NCBI GenBank assembly: GCA_029747585.1
Contig: JAPEVF010001383.1
Location: 1-10,379 of the forward strand
DNA: 10,379 nucleotides
Reading direction: 5' to 3'
Origin: Pleurotus djamor
Lineage: Eukaryota > Basidiomycota > Agaricomycetes > Agaricales > Pleurotaceae
The notes under the pieces were generated by a model. That model searched no databases. It was given only the letters and a program-made list of their open reading frames with translations, and was not told the origin of the DNA. Shown here one piece after another: positions 1 to 7,398 of this stretch. The stretch's first letter is position 1. Each line of letters starts with the position of its first letter. The position numbers and the translations under genes are program-made.

Positions 1-1216
1 GCCTTTTTTCGACTCGGCACGGCGTCGGAAATTGGTCTGTGCACCTAGACTATCCACTTGTCGCGTGGGACCATGGACTCTTGGTCTGCCTCGTGTTGGT
101 CCACACTAGTCAGCAATTTCATACGTCAAGCCTCGAGGCCGCCACATGCGGCCATGGCGCAAGCAGTTCCTCTCCTCTCATAGCCTTTTCACATCTCCCC
201 CACTATGAAGTCACGTCAGCGGTCGCCACCTCTGCTTGCTGAGTCTTACGATTTTCTCCAGTCCGTAAAATCGGCGCCCTCTTCCTCCCGATCCTCTCGA
301 CTCCTCTAATTCCCGCAATGCACAGGTGTGTCGGCTCTCTCGGACTCTGGTGCGGGTGATTCTACCCAGGTTCGCCAAGCATCGAATCCTTCGGCAATAA
401 CAGAGCGGAGAACCTATCGATATCTGCAGGATCACCTCTGGGTTCTTGGGCTGGAGCTTTGGGTGTCTTGTTTCCTGACCCTTCGAGGTGCCTGAACGGC
501 CGAGTGTTTCGGGAGATATTCTTTGAATACAGCTTGAACTCAAGGCCCTAAGGTCGCTTTGACCGCTGACTCGTTTGCCATGGCGATCACCCCCATTCAA
601 ATGGTCGTCCCGCGATTCACCGCTGTGGTGAGGGCTCAGTTCCACAGTCCACNTTTTTTGCCTTTTCTGACGGACCATGTTTATTTAGCAGTTAATAGAA
701 CGTCTCCCCTGGCAGGCTTGAAATTCATATATTTAACTCAAGTCTCCGCTATTATTGTCAGTGATGAGGAGTCTCTTTGAATGTGGGCGGTGGTAACTGC
801 CATGTTCTAATCCCTCTTCCGTACTGGTATTTCGTCACTCTTTCATTTCGTTGTGAGAGCTTCGGGTGGCTGAGGTAACTCAACGTTCTGGACTTCTAGT
901 CCAAGGCCCGGGTGGAAAGATGCGGAAGAAGCCCAGGCGGCATCATACCTCGACTTCTACGCCCGCTCGTTCCGTGGCGTTTCGATGGTTTCGACATTTA
1001 AGGTGTAATGCTTCGTATCAAAGGTCCCCGCAGTGGGCTATTTATACATTTACTTCCATCGTGCAAACGAGCCGCTTGTGTGCGGTAACACGTGCCTGAG
1101 TATTAGGTAGGTGGTGCCCATATGGCACCCGCTCTCTTTGGGTTGATGGCCCGTCACGGTCGATTACGCTCATAGGTTTTCTCACTCTGATTGACCGCAA
1201 ACTTTCAACTCACACG
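1..1216. other. Upstream region without a supportable gene
   Basis: Several open frames cross this stretch on both strands (for example 211-678 on minus and 559-780 on plus). None shows a recognisable domain, a plausible exon-intron pattern or a sensible composition, and one runs across the undetermined base at 653. The right part presumably holds the promoter and 5' UTR of the aldolase gene. A TATA-like TATTTATACA stretch lies near 1039-1048, about 170 bp before the ATG, and a 6-bp-arm inverted repeat (GGTGCC / GGCACC, 5-bp spacer) lies at 1113-1129. A spliced gene on the far left cannot be excluded. Confidence 0.4.
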
Positions 1217-2280
1217 ATGTCCCGCAGCAACGAAGATTGGAAGAAAGCTGTAGAATCTCACATACACCTAGTCAGAAACTCAGGCGCTCCGATAGCTAAA
1301 ACCACCTTTACATCCACGAACCCCGATACGGATTTTGTACGGTACATCGATCATACTCTGCTCAAATCGGATGCATCGACATCGCAACTAGATCAACTCT
1401 GTGACGAAGCCATTCGTTATCAGTTCAAGGTAAGCTTCTTATGTTCATCACGTTAGATCTCAATGATCATCGGAGGCTTTGCTAACCATCTTAAGTAGTC
1501 CTGCTGTGTAAACGGCGTGAACATCCCGCGAGTAGCCAAGCGTTTGGAGGGATCAAGTTGCATTGCGTGTGCAGTTGTGGGATTCCCACTTGGAGCTTCT
1601 AAGAGCAGCGTAAAAGCATTGTGAGTCCTTGTTGAACTCCGGCGCTTGTGTGCCCAGGGACGATCAAATCTGATATACCTGACATGGACTAATAGCGAAA
1701 CGAAAGAAGCCATCCAAGATGGAGCTCAGGAAATCGACATGGTGCTAAACGTTGGAGCCCTAAAAGAAGGGGATTACAGCCTGGTACACGATGATATCAA
1801 GGCCGTGGTAGATGCTGCCAGCGGCATCACGGTGAAAGTCATCCTTGAGACCGTTTTCCTCACAGATGATGAGAAGATCGCAGCATGTTTCCTTGCGGCG
1901 GAAGGTGGCGCTGGGTTTGTTAAGACGTGCACAGGTTTCTGTGGAGGTGGGGCGAGTGTTGCAGATGTAACATTGATGAAGAGGTCGGTCGCTTACAAGT
2001 CCGGGGGAGTGAAGGTCAAGGCCTCTGCTGGCATCAGAAGCTTTGAGACGTGCAAAGAATTGATTGAAGCAGGCGCGGAACGGCTTGGGACGTGAGTGTC
2101 TTTTCTTGTTCTTTTTTTGTCGCGGAGGGTTCTCTGGATTTCATTTTCGCCGCCTCGAAGGAGGTTATGTTTCGCATGTCCTTCCATGCCGTGAACTGAT
2201 GTTGTTGTTTTCATGGTTACGTTAGGTCCTCTGGTGCTTCTATCATGGCCAGGAGTGAAGTGGGAAAGGTGGGATACTAG
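1217..2280 (+). CDS. Deoxyribose-phosphate aldolase (DERA), four exons
   Basis: Class I aldolase that cleaves 2-deoxy-D-ribose 5-phosphate to acetaldehyde and glyceraldehyde 3-phosphate, the last step of deoxynucleoside breakdown, expected in the cytosol. Exons as read: 1217-1429, 1499-1620, 1696-2091 and 2226-2280. Introns are 69, 75 and 134 bp, all GT-AG; the first has a GCTAAC branch-site candidate near 1481. Splicing keeps the frame and gives 261 residues, within the family's usual range. Motifs seen: IDHTLLK (residues 44-50); [12 protein letters not shown] (124-135), whose Asp126 matches the catalytic Asp of the E. coli enzyme; GFVKTCTGF (185-193), whose Lys188 matches the Schiff-base Lys; VKASAGIR (219-226), whose Lys220 matches the second active-site Lys; and the phosphate-site GTSSGASI near the C terminus. 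The ATG at 1217 is preceded by CACACG, and ~40 residues precede the first conserved motif, as is common in this family. It is transcribed towards the FAD oxidoreductase. The family call is very secure; exon edges are inferred from homology and splice signals. Confidence 0.95.
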
Positions 2281-2469
2281 CGGCCGAACAGGAGGGCATC
2301 GTAGGCAGAACCTCAGAGGTTTATCGCTCCGAATGCACTTATTCATTTCTTCAACTGACATAGTCCATTGCGGCCCTCTCGGTGGACCTTTCCTTGTTCT
2401 TGTTAAAATTCTAACACCTCGTCGATTTGATGCCTCGCGATGTAGGCCCGACATACGGCTACCGAATAA
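2281..2469. other. Short convergent intergenic region
   Basis: Only 189 bp separate the aldolase stop (2278-2280, plus) from the oxidoreductase stop (2470-2472, minus). Both 3' UTRs and polyadenylation signals must lie here or overlap the partner gene. No perfect AATAAA was noted on either strand. Confidence 0.7.
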
Positions 2470-4380
2470 TCAATTTGCTCCACCCGTTATACCTTCGTGA
2501 TTCGCATATCTCTTCCATGTCAGATATCTCTCGGGAAGCCAGCTCGGAAGAATCCACTCATTTCCGGTGATGTTGGCGAGAACCATCTGAGACACCACTT
2601 CCGCACTGCAAATAGCGAGGTTTTCAGCCACAATGCACGTTTGTATCAATCAATCTTTGGAAATGAGGGTGTGAAACCCGTACATACCAAGCAAAGGCTC
2701 GAGGCATGCCGTGCCCTGTATACCCCGCCGCAAGGTATTGACCAACGAATTCATCTTTGGCACCGTTTGGGTTCAAGACGGGTCCCACCTAATTTGGTCA
2801 ATGACAGATGTGGCTGAGCAAGGAAGTGAGGTGTACGCCATGGGAAGACCTACGAAGGGGTCCCTCATTTTGGTATACGCCATGATTCCCGTCTTCACGC
2901 CGACATCAAAGGGTAGGATAAGAACCTAGACGTCGACAAAGTATACTTGACTTACCCACTCCATTTCCGGCTGTTGTCCTTGCGAGTACAGCCGCGGGAA
3001 GACTCCTGGAAGGAAGTTCCTGAGAGCCGTTCCTACGACCTTGTTCACACTGGAGTCGTCCGTCACGTAGTATTCGAACGTTGATCCCGCACTGGCTTCC
3101 CTCCCTCCTCCTAGGATCACCAGTGGGTTTTCGCCATTTTCGGTGACTGGTCTAGGAAACCAATATTCAAACCCTTCATTTCCATCCCATGATGACTTGG
3201 AAATTTTCTCGCTCGGAGCAGCTGCGCGTGTCGCTATGATTTGTCCCCGAGTGGGAACTATACCTTCAGGTCCACTCATGTGAGGCAGGAGGTGGCTGGC
3301 ATACGCATTGGTGGCGTGGATCACATATGAGCATTTCACTTCGCCTCGGGGCGTTTGCAGTGACCAGCGGCGAGGGAGCGGCGCTGAGCTCGATGATATC
3401 GGGTGAATGGCCTCAACGGGGGTATTGGTGTGAATTTGTAAGGATAATTTCGGCGAAAGGCTTTTGGCGAGTTGGTAGAGCTGCGTCACAAATTTCAGGG
3501 GCCAAAGGTTGTAGCTGGGGAAGTGGAACCCAGGATACGAAGCACCGTATCGCTGGGACGCATGTTCAGCATGACTCCGCACTCAGACGCCATTGAATTA
3601 CGCACAGACTCCATTTGTTCTTCCGAAAACCACTCAACCTTCGACAAGTCAGCTCCCGCGCGTTTCGCGGACTCATAGTCCTTGTGGGCCTGTTCTATCT
3701 CCTGCTGAGTGAGTAGCAAGGTCGTATGACCACCCGCGACGAGATCGACAGCATCCTCGAGGCCCGATTCCTTCATAATGGAGACCATTTGGTCGACCGT
3801 GTGTTTCTCGAGGGCCAGAGAACGAAGAGTCTCTGGAGTACCGTGTGCTTCCTCAGCAAGTGAGAAGTCAACAAACGCGACTGGGGTCAGATGTCCACCA
3901 TTTCGTCCTGGTGACCAAGGTGATCGTGACAGTTTCAATCGGAAAAAATGGATGACGGACCAGTAGCGCCCGAGCCTGGATGACGGTGAGCTGACATGCG
4001 TCGGTGGCGTAGAGATGACCAAGTAGAAACGCACAGAAGTCGCGTGCTTCGAGCACCACCACATTGAGATGGTCAATTTGCGGTGAAGCCTTGACAAATT
4101 TTGCAAGATTGTAGGCAGCAGAGATACCAGTGATGCCAGAGCCTATTATGCAGATGTCTGCATCAGACGTCAATGCACCTCTGCTACCTTCTTTAGCTAG
4201 TGGATTGGCTCCGGGTGAGTCGACCCAGTAAGACTTTGTGGGGTTAGATACAGGTAAGCTGGCTGGTTTGTGGCCGTCTGGTAGTGGGGAAGATAAGATG
4301 GCCTGAAGATCGTCGAAGCGGTTCAATGGTACTGAGAGTACGCCCATCATAGGAAAGACGAGCGAGAAAATCTTTATCAT
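2470..4380 (-). CDS. FAD-dependent oxidoreductase, DAO family, seven exons
   Basis: Predicted flavoenzyme of the glycine/D-amino-acid oxidase-like fold, expected to oxidise an amine or amino acid with FAD; the substrate cannot be told. Exons in transcription order: 4380-4035, 3975-3961 (15-nt microexon), 3907-3606, 3552-2956, 2892-2854, 2788-2688, 2605-2470. All six introns are GT-AG and 53-82 bp, and the frame is kept to give 511 residues. Motifs: dinucleotide-binding IIGSGITG around 78-85 (GxGxxG), an acidic residue (Glu111) ending the second strand at VVVLEARDF, the FAD-loop CSGATGRNGGHL (116-127), NLWPLKFVT after the fourth acceptor, EWTGIMAYT across intron 4, DPFVGPVLN across intron 5, and the C-terminal AAGYTGHGMPRAFA, typical of this fungal family. 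The start could instead be Met11 or Met12 (4350, 4347), because the first residues are hydrophobic and poorly conserved. Reading through the introns gives early stops, so every splice is needed. Family call strong; exon edges good but not tested. Confidence 0.92.
3961..3975 (-). other. 15-nt microexon of the FAD oxidoreductase
   Basis: Between introns 3976-4034 (59 bp, GTGCGT...CAG) and 3908-3960 (53 bp, GTCCGT...CAG) only 15 nt remain as exon. They complete Cys116, encode Ser-Gly-Ala-Thr and start Gly121, exactly restoring the family motif C-S-G-A-T-G-R-N-G-G. Without this exon the flanking exons still join in frame (15 is a multiple of three) but lose five residues of the FAD-binding loop. 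Confidence 0.85.
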
Positions 4381-4647
4381 GCAAATCGTAGAAGTTGAAG
4401 CCCACTGGGCTCAGGGAGCTGGACTGAGAAGTAGTACCTCGAGGATCAGTGCTTCGAGGACTGACCTAAAATGGAATTTGGTTTCTATCCAGATTCCAGG
4501 GGCTTTAGGAGTACCAGTCATTTCTTGACCAACAATTAGTCCCGGATTCCACGTGAATCGCGATGGCCACAACTTCGTGTATAAGAACAATACGGGTTTC
4601 GATGACTATTATATCTCCCTCATCACCACCACCCAGGCGTACATCTC
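4381..4647. other. Divergent upstream region
   Basis: This 267-bp stretch lies between the oxidoreductase start (minus) and the lysine-rich ORF (plus), so it would act as a two-way promoter if the latter is real. Two other plus frames begin at 4553 and 4563 and overlap the lysine-rich frame, but they have no recognisable features. No strong TATA box was seen. Confidence 0.4.
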
Positions 4648-4992
4648 ATGGCGCGTCCAAAAGGTGGCATACTCAAACCCTCCTGCGGGCACAAGACATC
4701 AAAGGAAGGCGGAAGCAAGCAAAGCAAACCTACAAAGACTGCTCAAAGCCGAAAGTCATTACACAATCCAGAAGCGGCAAAGCCTACCTCACAAGGTGCT
4801 CCCAAGAAAGCGAGGAAAGCCTCTGTCGAGAACCACCGTGAGCCTGCATCAGCGACTAGTCCCCGTCACTACGGCCAATACCGCCATGATCTCTTGACTG
4901 AAACGGTGGACGGGCATAATACTATGCGTACTAAACTTCTCCAGGATGCACTCAAAAAGGCCTCGTCAAAGGAAAAGGTTGGCATCAAAAAG
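4648..4992 (+). CDS. Lysine-rich ORF of unknown function, possible first exon
   Basis: An open frame from ATG 4648 of 115 codons up to the AAG|GTAATG donor-like junction at 4992/4993. It has about 19 lysines, many serines and alanines, and no predicted membrane segment; it looks like a basic, largely disordered, perhaps nucleic-acid-binding protein with a more helical end (LLQDALKKASSKEK). Read straight on, it gains only Val-Met and stops at a TAA (4999-5001) that lies inside the inserted repeat beginning at 4997. The apparent 117-codon frame therefore owes its stop to the insertion. The original gene may have continued in an exon to the right of 6242; several AG acceptors there allow short in-frame continuations and none is decisive. 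I do not recognise the family, and the ORF could be a chance frame. Confidence 0.4.
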
Positions 4993-4996
4993 GTAA

Positions 4997-5457
4997 TGTA
5001 AGGGGTTGCCCCCTTTTCGCTCCTGAATCGTGTCAGTTCCTCGCGTTTCACCTCTCCCCCTTGCGCTATCCTCGCGTTACCTCGCGTTTCCACCACATTA
5101 TGCTCTTATGACTCAAGACAGGCTATTTTAGTCTGTACTAGCTTTAGTACACTATTTAGTCTTTCTTCCTATGCTTATCTTCCATTTCTCCTGCCTATGC
5201 CACCTCATTCATTGTATTTATATGTTTTATGCCTATGCCACATGTAGAAGACTCGATTGTACCTACCTACGAACTCTCTCNCACCCAATACACNCCCGCG
5301 AAGGGTTTTCCCCCATCTTGANGCGCTCGCGCTCTCGCGCTTGAGCTCGCGTTCTCACCTTAACCACCAACCACCACCACTCCCACGGGGTACCTCGTCC
5401 CTTGAGACCCTCGAACCCGCGTTTCGCACCTAGCCTACCTAGGTCGCAATCCTTATA
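4997..5457 (+). repeat. Left LTR-like repeat, forward orientation
   Basis: 461 bp, beginning TGTAAGGGGTTG and ending CCTTATA; the first and last seven bases are near-perfect inverted copies. It holds a TATA-like TATTTATATG at 5215-5224, flanked by two copies of TGCCTATGCCAC (5192-5203 and 5230-5241), and clusters of the hexamer CTCGCG. Three undetermined bases (5281, 5294, 5322) fall here. Compared with the right copy it differs by about seven substitutions and one indel, ignoring the undetermined bases. Confidence 0.85.
5215..5224 (+). promoter_or_regulatory. TATA-like element in left LTR
   Basis: TATTTATATG lies in the middle of the left repeat, where the U3 promoter of an LTR would be, and would drive transcription rightward into gag. 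The mirror copy in the right repeat (6015-6024) would drive transcription leftward. Confidence 0.4.
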
Positions 5458-5459
5458 TC

Positions 5460-5477
5460 TGGAGCCCACCGCGAGGG
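5460..5477 (+). other. Primer-binding-site-like sequence
   Basis: TGGAGCCCACCGCGAGGG starts two bases after the left LTR. Minus-strand primer sites begin with TGG because they pair with the CCA 3' end of a tRNA. The matching tRNA could not be named, so this rests on position and the TGG start. Confidence 0.45.
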
Positions 5478-5598
5478 TTTCAAAACCTGGTTCACCCCTT
5501 CTTAACCCCTGTCAACCACATTCCCTTCCTTTTCCCACCTCGCGACCATTCTTGGACCATTCCGTCACCATCGTCGCGTCACCATCATTGTCCTTGTC

Positions 5599-5799
5599 AT
5601 GTCGTTTCCCCTCCCCGGCTCTCGCACTGCTCCTTCCTTTGATGGAACACCAGAAGACCTCGAGCGCTACCTTGACCGCATCGAGTACCTCGCGCCGTCT
5701 GGCTCTCGCGACGCGGACAAGATTGACGCGTGCCTCAGCTACCTCAGTACCTCCGACTATCATCTCTTCAAGACTTGTGTTATAAGGATCGCGACCTAG
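5599..5799 (+). pseudogene. Truncated Gag-like ORF of an LTR retrotransposon
   Basis: The frame opens at ATG 5599, about 140 bp after the left LTR. Roughly 61 codons read as genuine N-terminal Gag-like sequence: a FDGTPEDLERYLDRIEYLA segment (residues 14-32) followed by DADKIDACLSYLS resembles the helical start of fungal Ty3/gypsy-type Gag proteins. The unique sequence ends at 5780; the last codons and the TAG (5797-5799) come from the inverted repeat. Capsid C-terminal part, zinc knuckle and the whole pol region are missing, so the copy is dead. Recognition is by pattern only and an accidental similarity is possible. Confidence 0.55.
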
Positions 5800-6242
5800 G
5801 TTGGGCTAGGTGCGAAATGCGGGTTCGAGGGTCTCAAGGGACGAGGTACCCCGTGGGAGTGGTGGTGGTTGGTGGTTAAGGTGAGAACGCGAGCTCAAGC
5901 GCGAGAGCGCGAGCGCTTCAAGATGGGGGGAAACCCTTCGCGGGAGTGTATTGGGTGCGCGAGAGTTTGTAGGTAGGTACAATCGAGTCTTCTACATGTG
6001 GCATAGGCATAAAACATATAAATACAATGAATGAGGTGGCATAGGCAGGAGAAATGGAAGATAAGCATAGGAAGAAAGACTAAATAGTGTACTAAAGCTA
6101 GTACAGACTAAAATAGCCTGTCTTGAGTCATAAGAGCATAATGTGGTGGAAACGCGAGGTAACGCGAGGATAGCGCGAGGGGGAGAGGTGAAACGCGAGG
6201 AACTGACACGATTCAGGAGCGAAAAGGGGGCAACCCCTTACA
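5781..6242 (-). repeat. Right LTR-like repeat, inverted orientation
   Basis: 462 bp. Its reverse complement aligns end to end with 4997-5457, with about 98% identity. Its CCTTATA end abuts the gag fragment and its TGTAAGG end faces the right flank, so its direction is opposite to the left copy. Four of the seven clear substitutions between the copies are CG versus TG or CA changes. Confidence 0.85.
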
Positions 6243-7115
6243 CTATGTACCGCGGCGGTTGATGAGTAGTAAACTGAGCAGGTACCGTGTTCGGGTTATC
6301 CATAGGCTCGATTCCAGCCGTTCTGGCAAACGAGGAACTAGATACCAGCTACGACTGGGATCGAGTATAGGTTATCCAGAAGCTCTCAGAGATATTCGAT
6401 GTACATTGACTCAGATATCTTGGGGGAATCTTGGGAACTGAGGTCTGAAGTTGTAGGAGGAGTCCAAGAGGCGTCTCTCAAGGTGTTCAAAATAGCTAAG
6501 ACGCCACAGAGTATACGCAGTGTCCCAGAGCCGCTGGTGTGAGTGTAACTGGATATGGTCATTGAGTACTCTTGTGCCAGAGAATCGAAACTTGATCGAA
6601 GCATCATGATGAAGGAAAGGCGCTACGGCGCTTATTCACGTTCCGCCTACATCTTGTCCTCATTCCCACCTCATTCGGAGTCATTCCCATCCAATTCCTA
6701 CCCAATCTAGCAGTTTCAGGCAAGTTTCATGCCATGATAATTACGCATGCATTCCTTCATGCTCTGGACTTCCAAATATCAACGCCGGATGGGACCAATC
6801 CTCCAACTTCCTGAACCGCGCCCCAACCACACCGTGTTATTATCATAACCGTGTCGATGGGCGCGCCGCAACAACTGGTATGATATAGATGCTATCTAAA
6901 TCCATCTATTAGCGGAACTATATACAAATCTGCAGAGCCGATAACCGAGATGGCTCTCTTCACGACTACGACTGCTACGGAAGTTATCGATTACCGCATG
7001 ATGCACCCAAAACACGCGTTTCTATGGTGCTTGGATCGTGAGGCCATCGCGTCGGCTAGGCCAGGTAGGCTTGCACTCAAATTTCCGCGTGAAGTTGCAA
7101 CGTAGTTGACCCAAG
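6243..7115. other. Region with no confident gene
   Basis: Short open frames on both strands, none recognisable. A plus frame from the CTAG near 6340 runs open to TGA at about 6530 (about 63 codons) and could be the lost 3' exon of the lysine-rich gene, but other acceptors fit as well. On minus, a 36-residue frame reads into the LTR and ends on the LTR-borne TAA at 6238-6240. The rest shows nothing that can be named. Confidence 0.3.
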
Positions 7116-7398
7116 CTATCCCGTTACAGTAGGCTTGGTAATGACAGGTGCTGGGGGCAAATGCCGCGAAACCTCCCCAACTCCTTTGGACCATCCAACA
7201 CCGTCGTCATCGCTGAACCTGTAATCACCTCCGGAATCGACCAAGAAAGGCATACCGATAAGTCCAGTGCATGACTTGACTTATGCGTCCCATTTGCTGC
7301 TGCCCACTTACCCTGATTTCGTGGTATTGCGCCCGCCGGGCTCGTGGAAGTAGTACGGGAAACCCTCGTAAATTCGTGCCGAAAAGAAGTCACTGTAC
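7116..7398 (-). CDS. Candidate terminal exons of an unidentified gene
   Basis: On minus, a TTTCAG acceptor precedes 7398, an open segment runs to 7312 (87 nt), a GTAAGT donor follows, a 93-bp intron ends TTACAG at 7219, and the frame continues from 7218 to a TAG at 7116-7118. The joined peptide begins in frame YSDFFSARIYEGFPYYFHE and ends PAPVITKPTVTG. It matches no family I recognise. A competing phase through the same exons is also open, and upstream minus sequence (7400-8240) shows possible further exons with stops between them. It may be a real intron-rich gene, a decayed gene, or chance. Confidence 0.2.

Larger units (their letters stand above)
4997..6242. mobile_element. Rearranged LTR-retrotransposon fragment with inverted LTRs
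   Basis: A 1246-bp unit made of a forward LTR-like repeat (4997-5457), 323 bp of unique sequence (5458-5780) and the same repeat in reverse orientation (5781-6242). The LTR reading is supported by short inverted ends (TGTAAGG ... CCTTATA), a primer-binding-site-like TGGAGCCC two bases after the left repeat, a leader of ~140 nt and a Gag-like ORF. The rest of gag, all of pol and any forward right-hand LTR are absent. Flanks GGTAA (4992-4996) and CTATG (6243-6247) are not a 5-bp duplication. The other reading, a DNA transposon with 460-bp terminal inverted repeats and a TA target duplication (TA|AGGGG ... CCCCT|TA), cannot be excluded but does not explain the Gag-like ORF. Confidence 0.75.

Noticed and set aside
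211..678. 155-codon minus-strand ORF
   Set aside because: Arg/Ser-rich composition without recognisable motif, runs over an undetermined base, no splice or homology support.
866..935. tRNA-like stretch with a possible D arm and an anticodon-like hairpin (TGGACTTCTAGTCCA)
   Set aside because: No T arm with GGTTCGA and no matching acceptor stem follow, and the anticodon stem has a mismatch.
1993..2454. Minus ORF overlapping the aldolase 3' end
   Set aside because: Antisense shadow of the aldolase exon 3 and intron.
4997..6242. DNA transposon or MITE with 460-bp terminal inverted repeats and TA target duplication
   Set aside because: Not fully excluded, but the LTR-type ends, the TGG primer-site-like sequence two bases inside and the Gag-like ORF fit an LTR element better; no transposase is visible.
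5781..6242. Solo LTR nested in gag of a second element
   Set aside because: No flanking duplication and no gag continuation after 6242.
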